DNA from: Lachnospiraceae bacterium OM04-12BH
Lineage (GTDB): Bacteria; Bacillota; Clostridia; Lachnospirales; Lachnospiraceae
Assembly: GCA_003490145.1 (NCBI GenBank)
Contig: QULQ01000002.1
Location: 251,016 to 315,015 of the forward strand
Length of the DNA stretch: 64,000 nt
Reading direction: 5' to 3'
Position 1 is the stretch's first letter. Each line of letters begins with the position of its first letter. Of this stretch, positions 54,144-63,105 are shown one piece after another. A model generated the notes under the pieces. That model saw only the letters and a list, made by a program, of their open reading frames with translations. It was not told the DNA's origin and did not search any database. Both the position numbers and the translations under genes were made by a program.

Positions 54144-54401
54144 GTGAAAAAAGTTTTTGGACAGGTAGTAAAATTTGCATATTTCTTTGGATGTTTCTTT
54201 TCATTATTTACAAATTATGCACAGGCCTATATTGATCCATCGGCAGTAACATACGTAATTCAGGCAGTTGCAGGTGTGTTGATTGCACTTGGAGCGGCAT
54301 TTACTATTTTCCGCCATAAGATCTTTGCGTTCTTCAAGAAAAATAAGAAGAAGGATGAGACAGAGGAAGATGCGATCGAATTTAAGGATGTGGAGAAATA
54401 A
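54144..54401 (+). CDS. Small two-helix membrane protein
   Basis: An 85-residue protein with an N-terminal hydrophobic segment (VKFAYFFGCFFSLF, about residues 8-24), then AYIDPSAVTYVIQAVAG and a second helix to about residue 58, and a highly charged KKNKKKDETEEDA tail. I recognise no named family; YIDP followed by a helix is common in small proteins of Clostridia glycan loci. It is always worth pairing with its neighbour, a YidC-transferase fusion 12 bases downstream, with which it may form a complex. The GTG start is set by AAGGAGA. Confidence 0.75.
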   Translation: MKKVFGQVVKFAYFFGCFFSLFTNYAQAYIDPSAVTYVIQAVAGVLIALGAAFTIFRHKIFAFFKKNKKKDETEEDAIEFKDVEK

Positions 54402-54413
54402 GGGGAAGAACAA

Positions 54414-56312
54414 ATGGGTACAATAACAGATGCAGTGGTAAATGCACTTGTCTTTGTGATAGATCAGTGCAACGCATTATGCCATAATTACTGGATTGCT
54501 ATATTGTTATTTACATTTCTGACAAAGGTAATTTTATTACCTTTGTCAGTTTGGGTTCAGAAGAACTCTATTAAAACGGTTAAGATGCAGCCGGAAATCA
54601 ACCATATTAAGGCATCTTATCTGGGAAATCAGGATGCGATATCCGAGGAACAGTATAAGATCTTCAAAAAGTATGGATATAATCCTTTTGCTGATCTGAT
54701 TCCTCTTTTTGTACAGCTGGCACTTCTGATGGGAGTGGTAGAAGCAGTGAAGAGAGGAACACCTCTGACAGATATTCCGGTTCAGACAGGGGGTATTACA
54801 TTTGTTGTACCGCTGATTGCCGCTTTATCTGCTTTTTTTATGTGTTATGTACAGAATAAGATCAATGTATTACAGGTAGAGCAGGGGGCACTGAACCGGT
54901 ATGGTACTATGGTTTTTTCTGTGGCGTTATCTTTATATCTGGGATTCTTTGTTTCTGTGGGAGTAGGAACCTACTGGACATACAGCAATATACTGTCCGT
55001 GTTACAGCTAGTGCTTTTGAATATTTGGATCAACCCGAAAAACTATATTGATTATGAGGCTCTGGAGAAGAGCAAGGAAGAATTGCAGAAGGCCAAAGAG
55101 TTCATGGCACCGAAGAAGAAGGAGGACAGAAAGAGTCCTTATCGTGCTAAGGAAAAGGAAGATTATAAACGTTTCCTGAATGCTTCCAGCAAAAAGATTG
55201 TATTTTATTCTGAGAAGAACGGATTCTATAAATATTATAAGAATATTATTGAGGAGATCATTCGGAGAACCAATATTGTAGTACATTATATCACCAGTGA
55301 TCCTCTGGATGAAGTTTTTGAAATGGAAAGTGATCAGTTTAAGCCCTATTATATCAGTGATAACCGTATGATCGTGCTGATGATGAAAATGGAAACAGAC
55401 ATTATGGTGATGACAACACCAGATCTTGAGAATTATCAGTTGAAACGCTCCTATGTGAAAAAGGATATCGAATACGTATATGTACCACATGATGTAAACA
55501 GCTCCAATCTGACATTCCATAAGAATGCGTTGGATCATTTTGATACTGTTTTCACCTCCGGACCGAAAAATAAGGCTGAAATTGCTGAGCGTGAACAGAA
55601 ATATGAATTGCCACATAAGAAGCTGGTAGAGTGGGGATCCAGTGTCATTGATAATATGACGGCCGCTTATGAGGAAATGAAGAAAGAGGCAGAAGAAAAA
55701 GCCGGTACAGAAAAGAGCCAGAGAAAAACAGTGCTGATCGCACCATCATGGCAGAAGGATAATATTCTGGATTCCTGTATAGAACAGATGTTAGATGAGC
55801 TGGTGAAGACAGCGTATCACGTTACAGTCAGACCGCATCCACAATATGTCAGACATTTTGAAGCAAGAATTGATGCCCTGGCAGAAAAATATAAGGAATA
55901 TGGAGTGGAATTTCAGAAGGATTTCTCATCCAATAAGACAGTATATATGGCAGATCTGCTGGTAACAGACTGGTCAAGTATTGCCTTCGAATATGCTTTT
56001 TCCACGTTGAAGCCGGTGTTGTTTATCAATACACCCATGAAGGTTGTAAATGAGGAATATAAAGAGCTGACTACAGTGCCTATTGACATTGAACTCCGTG
56101 ATAAGGTGGGTATTTCTATAGATCCACAGAAAATTTTGACGGAGATAGTGCCTGCTGTTGACAGATTATTATTTAATGAACAGTTTGCACCGGAAGCAAT
56201 TCGGGAACTGAAAAATCAATATATTTATCATCCGATGGAAAGCGGCAAGGTGGGTGCGCAGTACCTGATTGAACAGCTGGTGGAGCGCACAAAGAAAAAG
56301 GAGCACAAATAA
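54414..56312 (+). CDS. YidC/Oxa1 domain fused to a CDP-glycerol transferase-like domain
   Basis: A 632-residue fusion. Residues 1 to about 212 are a YidC/Oxa1 insertase core with five helices: WIAILLFTFLTKVILLPLSV, the QPEINHIKASY cytoplasmic hairpin, and YGYNPFADLIPLFVQLALL. A lysine-rich linker (about 220-260) leads to a GT-B transferase of the TagF type with KIVFYSEKNGF, YVYVPHDVNSS, VRPHPQYV near 472 and VTDWSSIAFEYAF near 518, holding the donor-binding His and Ser. The same frame runs unbroken, so it is a true fusion in this sequence. It may couple a phospho-polymer transferase to a membrane scaffold. The phosphonate genes follow directly, so CMP-aminoethylphosphonate is a possible donor. 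Confidence 0.85.
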   Translation: MGTITDAVVNALVFVIDQCNALCHNYWIAILLFTFLTKVILLPLSVWVQKNSIKTVKMQPEINHIKASYLGNQDAISEEQYKIFKKYGYNPFADLIPLFVQLALLMGVVEAVKRGTPLTDIPVQTGGITFVVPLIAALSAFFMCYVQNKINVLQVEQGALNRYGTMVFSVALSLYLGFFVSVGVGTYWTYSNILSVLQLVLLNIWINPKNYIDYEALEKSKEELQKAKEFMAPKKKEDRKSPYRAKEKEDYKRFLNASSKKIVFYSEKNGFYKYYKNIIEEIIRRTNIVVHYITSDPLDEVFEMESDQFKPYYISDNRMIVLMMKMETDIMVMTTPDLENYQLKRSYVKKDIEYVYVPHDVNSSNLTFHKNALDHFDTVFTSGPKNKAEIAEREQKYELPHKKLVEWGSSVIDNMTAAYEEMKKEAEEKAGTEKSQRKTVLIAPSWQKDNILDSCIEQMLDELVKTAYHVTVRPHPQYVRHFEARIDALAEKYKEYGVEFQKDFSSNKTVYMADLLVTDWSSIAFEYAFSTLKPVLFINTPMKVVNEEYKELTTVPIDIELRDKVGISIDPQKILTEIVPAVDRLLFNEQFAPEAIRELKNQYIYHPMESGKVGAQYLIEQLVERTKKKEHK

Positions 56313-57433
56313 TGGTAAAAAGGAATGTACTGTTAAATCCGGGACCGGCAACAACGACTGATACGGTAAAGATGGCGCAGGTTGTACCGGATATCTGCCC
56401 AAGAGAAAAAGAGTTTGTCGGGATTATGAGGGAGGTAGAAGAGGGACTGTTGAAAATTGTCCATGCGGATCCTGAAGAATATGCAGCTGTGTTATTTTGT
56501 GGTTCAGGAACCATTAATATGGATATTTGTCTGAACTCCCTGCTCCCAGAGGATAAGAAGATCCTGATCATTAATAATGGAGCATACAGCAGCAGGGGGG
56601 CAGAGATCTGTGAATACTATGGATTGCCCTGTATTAATTTGAAACAGCCATTAAATCATCAGCCAGATCTTCAGGTAATTGAAGAGACTTTACAGGAAAA
56701 TCCGGATATTGCTGTAGTATATATTACGCATCATGAAACGGGAACGGGGCTTTTAAATCCGATCAGGGAAATAGGAGCACTGGTTCATAAATATCATGCA
56801 ATATTTGTGGTTGACACTACCTCCACGTATGCAATGCGTCCGATTAATGTGCATGAAGATAATATTGATTTCTGTATGGCTTCTGCACAAAAAGGGATTA
56901 TGGCTATGACAGGGTTGTCCTATGTGATCGGCCGGAGGTCTGCGATAGAAGCCTCAGCAGAATATCCAAAACGATCCTATTACTGCAATCTGTATATGCA
57001 GTATGCCTATGCAAGGGAGCATGGTGAAATGCATTTCACACCTCCTGTGCAGGTGATTTATGCAGCAAGACAGGCACTGAAGGAGTATTTTGCTGAAGGA
57101 GAAGCAGCAAAATGGAATCGTCACCAAAGAGTATTCCGGACGATCAGGAAGGGACTGACGGAACTGGGATTTCAGATTTATATTTCTGAACAGGAAGAAG
57201 CAGGACTGGTAGCAGCAGCACTTTATCCGAAGGATGAGAACTGGAATTTTGAAAAGATACATGACTATTGTTATGAACGGGGATTTACCATTTACCCGGG
57301 GAAGGTAGAGAAGAAGGGAATGTTCCGTCTGTGTGCTCTGGGAGCTATTGATGAAGCAGATATTACGGCATTTTTCGAGGTGTTCAGACAGGGATTGAAT
57401 GAATATGGGGTATCGATACCTGTGAAATACTGA
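56312..57433 (+). CDS. phnW: 2-aminoethylphosphonate aminotransferase
   Basis: A 373-residue class V PLP aminotransferase of the 2-aminoethylphosphonate:pyruvate type. LLNPGPATTTDTVKMAQ, CPREKEFVGIM, FCGSGTINMD, THHETGTGLLNP and SAQKGIMAM (PLP lysine near residue 193) match PhnW. Beside a PEP mutase and a phosphonopyruvate decarboxylase it would run in the forming direction, turning phosphonoacetaldehyde into 2-aminoethylphosphonate. Its ATG shares the A of the previous stop (TAATG), linking it to the YidC fusion. Confidence 0.9.
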   Translation: MVKRNVLLNPGPATTTDTVKMAQVVPDICPREKEFVGIMREVEEGLLKIVHADPEEYAAVLFCGSGTINMDICLNSLLPEDKKILIINNGAYSSRGAEICEYYGLPCINLKQPLNHQPDLQVIEETLQENPDIAVVYITHHETGTGLLNPIREIGALVHKYHAIFVVDTTSTYAMRPINVHEDNIDFCMASAQKGIMAMTGLSYVIGRRSAIEASAEYPKRSYYCNLYMQYAYAREHGEMHFTPPVQVIYAARQALKEYFAEGEAAKWNRHQRVFRTIRKGLTELGFQIYISEQEEAGLVAAALYPKDENWNFEKIHDYCYERGFTIYPGKVEKKGMFRLCALGAIDEADITAFFEVFRQGLNEYGVSIPVKY

Positions 57434-57456
57434 TCAGGGTGGAAAGGGGAAGTTAA

Positions 57457-58752
57457 ATGAAAAAAGTATATACGTGTTTTTGTACGGATGTTATCCATGA
57501 AGGTCATTTGAATATTCTGAGAAGGGCTGCAGAACTTGGAGAAGTAACAGTAGGGGTGCTGTCTGATGAGGCGATGGTCAGCTATAACCGTTTTCCGACG
57601 ATCTCTCTGGAACAGCGTATGGAAATAGTGAAAGGAACCGGACTTGTAAAAGAAGTGATCATCCAGAATGAGATCATGTATGATAAGGTACTTCAGGAGG
57701 TAAAGCCGGATTATGTAGTGCATGGCGATAACTGGCGGGAGGGACCGGAAGCAGCTATCCGTGAAAATGTTGTAGGCATTCTTGAACGACTAGGAGGGGA
57801 GCTGATAGAGGTTCCTTATACATATAATGATACAGTAAAACGAATTGATGATCTGATGAAGGAAAAGCTGGCAATGCCTGAATTCCGGCGTAAGAGACTG
57901 CGTCAGTTGATCCAGATGCGGCCTATCGTGAAGGCACTTGAGGTTCACTCCGGTCTTACTGGACTGATCGCGGAGAAAACAGTAGTAGAGAGTAATGGAA
58001 AGCTGGATCAGTTTGACGCTATGTGGATTTCCTCTCTTTGTGATTCTACTGCTAAGGGAAAACCGGATATTGAACTGGTAGATATGTCATCAAGGATCAG
58101 GACGATTGATGACGTAATGGATGTGACGACTAAACCGATTATTCTGGATGGTGATACTGGTGGATTGGTAGAGCACTTTGTATATAACGTAAGAACACTG
58201 GAACGAATGGGTGTTTCTGCAGTTATCATAGAGGATAAGACAGGACTGAAAAAGAATTCATTATTTGGAACAGAGGTGAAGCAGACTCAGGATACAATAG
58301 AAAATTTCTGTGAAAAGATCCATGCAGGAAAGCAGGCGCTGCGTACAGAAGAGTTTATGATCATTGCACGTATAGAAAGTCTAATTCTGGAAAGAGGGAT
58401 GGAAGATGCACTGACAAGAGCATTTGCTTATGTTGGAGCAGGGGCAGATGGAATCATGATCCATTCCCGCAGGAAATCACCGGATGAGATCCTGGAGTTC
58501 TGTAGTAAATTCCGGGAGAAAGACCGGACAACACCTATTGTAGTAGTTCCGACATCCTATAACAGTATTACGGAGGAAGAGCTGGCTGCGGCAGGGATTA
58601 ATATTGTCATATATGCCAATCAGCTGACAAGAAGTGCATTTCCTGCCATGCAAAGTACAGCAGAGGAAATCCTGAAGAATCACAGGGCATTGGAAGTGGA
58701 TTCCAGATTGATGCCGTTTAAGGATATTATCAGACTTATTGATGAACTTTGA
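57457..58752 (+). CDS. pepM: Phosphoenolpyruvate mutase with N-terminal nucleotidylyltransferase-like domain
   Basis: A 431-residue fusion. Residues 1 to about 135 are a cytidylyltransferase-like fold with HEGHLN (HxGH) near residue 16 and HGDNWREGP. Residues about 145-431 are PEP mutase: AMWISSLCDSTAKG, ILDGDTGG and the diagnostic EDKTGLKKNSLFG near 258. PEP mutase makes the C-P bond, converting PEP to phosphonopyruvate, and is the entry enzyme of phosphonate synthesis. The N-terminal domain is a known accompaniment in some phosphonate loci; its activity is unproven. AAGGGG precedes the ATG. Confidence 0.93.
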   Translation: MKKVYTCFCTDVIHEGHLNILRRAAELGEVTVGVLSDEAMVSYNRFPTISLEQRMEIVKGTGLVKEVIIQNEIMYDKVLQEVKPDYVVHGDNWREGPEAAIRENVVGILERLGGELIEVPYTYNDTVKRIDDLMKEKLAMPEFRRKRLRQLIQMRPIVKALEVHSGLTGLIAEKTVVESNGKLDQFDAMWISSLCDSTAKGKPDIELVDMSSRIRTIDDVMDVTTKPIILDGDTGGLVEHFVYNVRTLERMGVSAVIIEDKTGLKKNSLFGTEVKQTQDTIENFCEKIHAGKQALRTEEFMIIARIESLILERGMEDALTRAFAYVGAGADGIMIHSRRKSPDEILEFCSKFREKDRTTPIVVVPTSYNSITEEELAAAGINIVIYANQLTRSAFPAMQSTAEEILKNHRALEVDSRLMPFKDIIRLIDEL

Positions 58753-58796
58753 ACTGTAACAACAGTAGTGACTTATAGTGTGGACAGGAGTGCAGA

Positions 58797-59504
58797 ATGA
58801 AACAGAAAAAGACAGAAGAAACAGCGATTTTAATGGCGGCAGGACTTGGAAGCCGTATGAGACCTCTGACAGAGTATACTCCTAAACCATTGATTCCGGT
58901 TCATGGCATCCCTATGATTGAGACGGTGATCCATGGTTTACAGAAGAGAGGTGTCAGAGAAATCTATATTGTAACGGGGTATCTCGGAGAACAGTTTGAA
59001 AGACTCTGTGATAAGTATGAAAATGTGCATATTTTGAAAAATCCGGATTATCTGACAAAGAATAATATTTCTTCTATTTATGCTGCAAGAGAGATTCTGG
59101 GAAGGACAGATACCTTTATCTGTGAATCAGATCTGTTTGTAGCAGATGAGAGTATTTTTCTAAAGGAGCTGAGTCATTCCTGCTATTATGGAAGAATGCA
59201 GAAGGGATATTCCGATGATTGGGTATTTGATCTGGAGAACGGCAGGATCAGTCGTATTGGAAAAGGTGGAACGGATACCTATAACATGGTTGGAATTGCT
59301 TACTTTAAACAGAAGGATGCAAAGATTCTGAATGAAGAAATAATGAAGGCTTATGAAAAGGAAGAATCCTCAGATCTGTTTTGGGATGATGTTGTGAATC
59401 AAAACCTTGATAAACTGGATCTGACAATAGAACCGGTCAAAGAAGGTCAGTTAGTTGAGATAGATACTGTAGAGGAGCTTGAGAAGATCAATGAAAGCAG
59501 ATAG
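58797..59504 (+). CDS. pntC: 2-aminoethylphosphonate cytidylyltransferase (PntC-like)
   Basis: A 235-residue nucleotidyltransferase like LicC and PntC. LMAAGLGSRMRPLTEYTPKP binds CTP, KNNISSIYAAREIL and ICESDLFVAD are the LicC/PntC-type acceptor segments, and SSDLFWDDVV lies near the end. Between PEP mutase and phosphonopyruvate decarboxylase it most likely makes CMP-2-aminoethylphosphonate. In some bacteria PntC is fused to the aminotransferase; here they are separate. A choline-phosphate substrate is less likely because no choline genes are near. AGGAG precedes the ATG. Confidence 0.87.
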   Translation: MKQKKTEETAILMAAGLGSRMRPLTEYTPKPLIPVHGIPMIETVIHGLQKRGVREIYIVTGYLGEQFERLCDKYENVHILKNPDYLTKNNISSIYAAREILGRTDTFICESDLFVADESIFLKELSHSCYYGRMQKGYSDDWVFDLENGRISRIGKGGTDTYNMVGIAYFKQKDAKILNEEIMKAYEKEESSDLFWDDVVNQNLDKLDLTIEPVKEGQLVEIDTVEELEKINESR

Positions 59505-60627
59505 ATTGTTAAAAGCATTGGAAGAAATGGGAATTGATACAATTACAGGGGTACCGGATTCTACTTTAAAGCAGTTTTGCGATGGTCTTCAGAATTATCA
59601 GGGGAATTTGAAGCATTATGTGCCGGTAAATGAAGGGGCAGCGGTTGGACTTGCCATAGGAAGTTATCTTGCTGATGGTAAACCGGCCTGTGTATATATG
59701 CAGAATTCCGGAATTGGAAATACGGTGAATCCTATCGCGTCTCTGGCAAACAGAGATGTATATGGGGTACCGATACTTTTTATTGTTGGCTGGAGGGGAG
59801 AGCCAGGGGTAAAGGATGAACCGCAGCATGTATTTCAGGGAAGGATCACCTGTGAGTTATTTGATGTGCTTACGATTCCTTACAGTGTGATCGATAAGGA
59901 AACTACATGGGAAGAAATGGAAGAAATTTTGGAAAAAGCTGCAGAAGTACTAGCTAATGGAGATCAATATGCCATTATTGTAAAAAAGGGAACCTTTGAT
60001 AAAGATGTTCCCTTTACATGGAAGAATGGAAACGAACTGAACAGGGAAGAAGCCCTTGCAGCAATTTTAAAAGATACACAAAAAGATGATCTGATTGTTT
60101 CTACTACTGGTAAAATTTCTAGGGAATTGTATGAGCAGAGTAATTCAATTTATGGAAACCATGATAATATTTTTATGACAGTTGGGGGAATGGGACATGC
60201 TTCTATGATTGCTCTTGGGCTGGCTAAGAAAAGAACAGACAGAAGAGTCATCTGTGTGGATGGAGATGGGGCTGCCCTGATGCACTTGGGAGCACTTGCT
60301 TTTATAGCATCCCAGGCTCCGGAGAATTATCTGCATATTATAATTAACAATCAGGCACATGAGTCAGTGGGAGCTATGCCTACCGGATGCCAGAAGACAG
60401 ATTTCAGCCAGCTTGCAAAGGATGCAGGTTATACGTGGACGAGACAGGTGAAGAATCTGGATCAGCTTCATGATGCACTTCGGGAGACTGTCCCAAAACG
60501 GGGACCGGTCATGATAGAGGTACTTGTTTCGTTGGATTCCAGGGCAGATCTTGGAAGGCCAAAGGAAAGTGCAAAAGAGAATAAAGAAGCTTTTATGAAA
60601 GATGTAGAAAGATGGAGCAATTATTGA
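59491..60627 (+). CDS. ppd: Phosphonopyruvate decarboxylase
   Basis: A 378-residue TPP enzyme converting phosphonopyruvate to phosphonoacetaldehyde, which pulls the unfavourable mutase reaction. GVPDSTLKQFCDGL, the NEGAAVGLAIG activating glutamate, ILFIVGWRGEPGVKDEPQH, and the TPP motif from DGDGAALMHLG to INNQAHES are family-specific. ATG 59491 lies within the end of pntC (14-base overlap), preceded by GAGAAG. The set pepM, ppd, phnW, pntC is complete for CMP-aminoethylphosphonate. Confidence 0.93.
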   Translation: MKADRLLKALEEMGIDTITGVPDSTLKQFCDGLQNYQGNLKHYVPVNEGAAVGLAIGSYLADGKPACVYMQNSGIGNTVNPIASLANRDVYGVPILFIVGWRGEPGVKDEPQHVFQGRITCELFDVLTIPYSVIDKETTWEEMEEILEKAAEVLANGDQYAIIVKKGTFDKDVPFTWKNGNELNREEALAAILKDTQKDDLIVSTTGKISRELYEQSNSIYGNHDNIFMTVGGMGHASMIALGLAKKRTDRRVICVDGDGAALMHLGALAFIASQAPENYLHIIINNQAHESVGAMPTGCQKTDFSQLAKDAGYTWTRQVKNLDQLHDALRETVPKRGPVMIEVLVSLDSRADLGRPKESAKENKEAFMKDVERWSNY

Positions 60628-60723
60628 ACATGAAGTCAGAATTTACGTGAATGGGTATAAAATTGGTGAATATAAATTTTGGCAGGATAAAGAAAATCAT
60701 TTTCCTGAGAAGGGGACGACAGT

Positions 60724-63105
60724 GTGATAAGTTATATATCTGTAGCGGCATTGCTAGGCATAATAGCCACTATTTGGTCGATAGTCATAAGCAAAGATAA
60801 ATCAGCGGTTAAAAGCATTATAAAATGGATTGCGTATACCGTTATCATTAATGGAATAATTCTAATGGGACTGCAGTTGATCGGACTGCAGGATTTTTGG
60901 ACTGCATGGAATGGTATCAGATTTAAAGCGAAATATATTTGCCTTGGAGTTATCTTTGCGCTTTTCCTGCCGTATGCAATATTAAACATCAGATCCTTAA
61001 CTAAAGAAAATATAACTATGATCTGGAAGAAATTTTTGCCGGTAAATTTGTTTCTTACAGTTACCTATGCTATTTTTATACCATCATCATTGGTGGTTGG
61101 TAATATGGGAGAATTTAGAACCGGGTACATTATGCTTATTCCACTTTTAGTTATTGCAGCTATAATGCTGCTTGGCGGAATATATGTGCTTGAACTATTA
61201 TTTGTGAATAAGACAACAGGGAATAATATATATGCAATGATATTTGGGATTACTTTTGGTATGTATATACAGTCTAATTTTCTGAATCCGGAATTTCCAC
61301 TGATGGATGGAGCAGAATTTGACTGGAGTATATTCAATGGGTATTTACTTGTCAGTAGTCTAGTATGGGTTATTGTGATCATAGGGTCTGTACTTTTTAT
61401 CCATTTTTTCAATGAAAGAGCTGCAAAGGTAATGCGGTATGTAGCATTGTTTTTTTGTCTGGTACAGATCGTATCGTTGATTCCTACGGTTCTAATGAAT
61501 CAGTCAGATGGCAGTGAGGATTATGTATATACATTAGATGGGGAGTTTTCACTTGGTAGTGAAAAGAATATAGTCCTATTTATTGTGGATACCATGCAGG
61601 CAGATGCATTGAGAAATTATCTGGATTCGGAGGCATATGAAGAGGGAAGTCTGGATGATTTTATATTTTACAGTAATGGAGTATCAGGTGCTGCACCAAC
61701 CGAGTATGCAATACCATTATTGCTGTCAGGGATAGAATATGATCCGGAGATTCCTTTTTACACATATTGTTCTCAGATATGGGATAATTCTGACTTCCTG
61801 AAAAATCTCTATCAGGATGGATATGATATTCGGTTATATACAGAGACAAATATGACACCCCAAATACCATCGGAATGGATCTCCAATTATGGGAAAAGAC
61901 AGGTAGAACACATAAAATATTATGCCAAGTTTGGAACAGAGATTTTTAAGCTGACGAATTTAAATGTTGCACCTCAGATAGTAAAGAAATCCCTTTGGAT
62001 GTCAACAGATGAAATCGTCAGGTATATTCGTATGTTATACAGTGGATATAGGCTGGATGATGTAGAGTTGTATAAAAACTGGTCTGATGCTGAAAAAACG
62101 GTTACTGTTGATTATGAAAAGACTTTTCGGATGATTCATTTGCAAGGGGCGCATGCCCCATATCTGATGAGTGCAGACTGTGAAGCTGTAGATGAAAGTG
62201 AAAGCTCCGAGGCCATAGTGATTCAGGGTTCCTTTAAAATGATCACAGAGTACATAAAGGCTATGAAGGCAACGGGGGTATATGATCAGAGTACGATTGT
62301 GATATTAGGTGATCATGGAAGACATGAAAAAGGAAATTTGGAAGCAAATTCGGCCATACTAGTAAAAGAGCCTTGTGAAAATCATAAGATTCAAGAAAGT
62401 ACAGCACCAGTAACATTTAGGAATGTTGTGGCAACCATGGCAAAAAATGACAGGGGGAATACGTATGAGTTTGGACCAGCACTTACGGATATGGCAGAAA
62501 GCAGTGATGTTGAGCGTTTCCATACGGTAACGAAATGGGTGTGTGAAAGGGCTTTTGCAGGAACAGATATCAAGTATGATGACAGTGTTCGGTTTGTTGT
62601 AGAGGGTAACGCAAATGTCTTGAAAAGCTGTGTGGAATGGAAGCCGAAAGAATATAACCGTCTGGATTATATATTGGGAGATAAAATTGATTTCACAGTA
62701 AAGGACACTTATACAGATCAGATTGATTTTGGTATTCGAAAACAGGAAGATGGAGCAATATTGAAGAATGAGTTTTCAGTATGTTTTGCGCTTCAGCAAT
62801 ATCAGAATGAAGATTTACAATTGGTGTTGGAGGCAAATAAGATATATGGAAAAAGTCAGAAGGCATTGATTTATATTAATGGAAATATTGCAGGAAACCT
62901 GGAGTTTTCAAATGGGATTTTCGAATATGAAATAACGATACCAAATGAATATATAAAAACAGATGAAATAGTACTGAGAATTGTATTTCCTGGTGCAGTG
63001 ACACCAAGAATGTTGGATCAGACACAGAATGATGACAGAGTTTGCTCTATCGATTTGAGGACTTTGGCCTTAGAGCCATTATCGGCAGAGGAAAAGGATG
63101 GATGA
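60724..63105 (+). CDS. Large alkaline-phosphatase-superfamily membrane enzyme
   Basis: A 793-residue enzyme: about seven N-terminal helices (5-265), an AP-superfamily domain (about 280-600) and an extra C-terminal beta-rich region. The first metal Asp is in FIVDTMQAD, the nucleophile threonine probably in AAPTEYAIPLLLSG, HLQGAHAPY follows, and LGDHGRHE gives the metal pair. It resembles phosphoethanolamine or phosphoglycerol transferases, so with the phosphonate genes just upstream it could move an aminoethylphosphonate group, though such enzymes use lipid rather than CMP donors. The GTG start has AGGGG eight bases upstream. Its end overlaps the next gene (ATGA). Confidence 0.78.
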   Translation: MISYISVAALLGIIATIWSIVISKDKSAVKSIIKWIAYTVIINGIILMGLQLIGLQDFWTAWNGIRFKAKYICLGVIFALFLPYAILNIRSLTKENITMIWKKFLPVNLFLTVTYAIFIPSSLVVGNMGEFRTGYIMLIPLLVIAAIMLLGGIYVLELLFVNKTTGNNIYAMIFGITFGMYIQSNFLNPEFPLMDGAEFDWSIFNGYLLVSSLVWVIVIIGSVLFIHFFNERAAKVMRYVALFFCLVQIVSLIPTVLMNQSDGSEDYVYTLDGEFSLGSEKNIVLFIVDTMQADALRNYLDSEAYEEGSLDDFIFYSNGVSGAAPTEYAIPLLLSGIEYDPEIPFYTYCSQIWDNSDFLKNLYQDGYDIRLYTETNMTPQIPSEWISNYGKRQVEHIKYYAKFGTEIFKLTNLNVAPQIVKKSLWMSTDEIVRYIRMLYSGYRLDDVELYKNWSDAEKTVTVDYEKTFRMIHLQGAHAPYLMSADCEAVDESESSEAIVIQGSFKMITEYIKAMKATGVYDQSTIVILGDHGRHEKGNLEANSAILVKEPCENHKIQESTAPVTFRNVVATMAKNDRGNTYEFGPALTDMAESSDVERFHTVTKWVCERAFAGTDIKYDDSVRFVVEGNANVLKSCVEWKPKEYNRLDYILGDKIDFTVKDTYTDQIDFGIRKQEDGAILKNEFSVCFALQQYQNEDLQLVLEANKIYGKSQKALIYINGNIAGNLEFSNGIFEYEITIPNEYIKTDEIVLRIVFPGAVTPRMLDQTQNDDRVCSIDLRTLALEPLSAEEKDG

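Noticed and set aside
55008-55616. Minus-strand open frame of 202 codons
   Set aside because: Opposite the YidC-transferase fusion; composition is that of an antisense shadow and no motif is seen.
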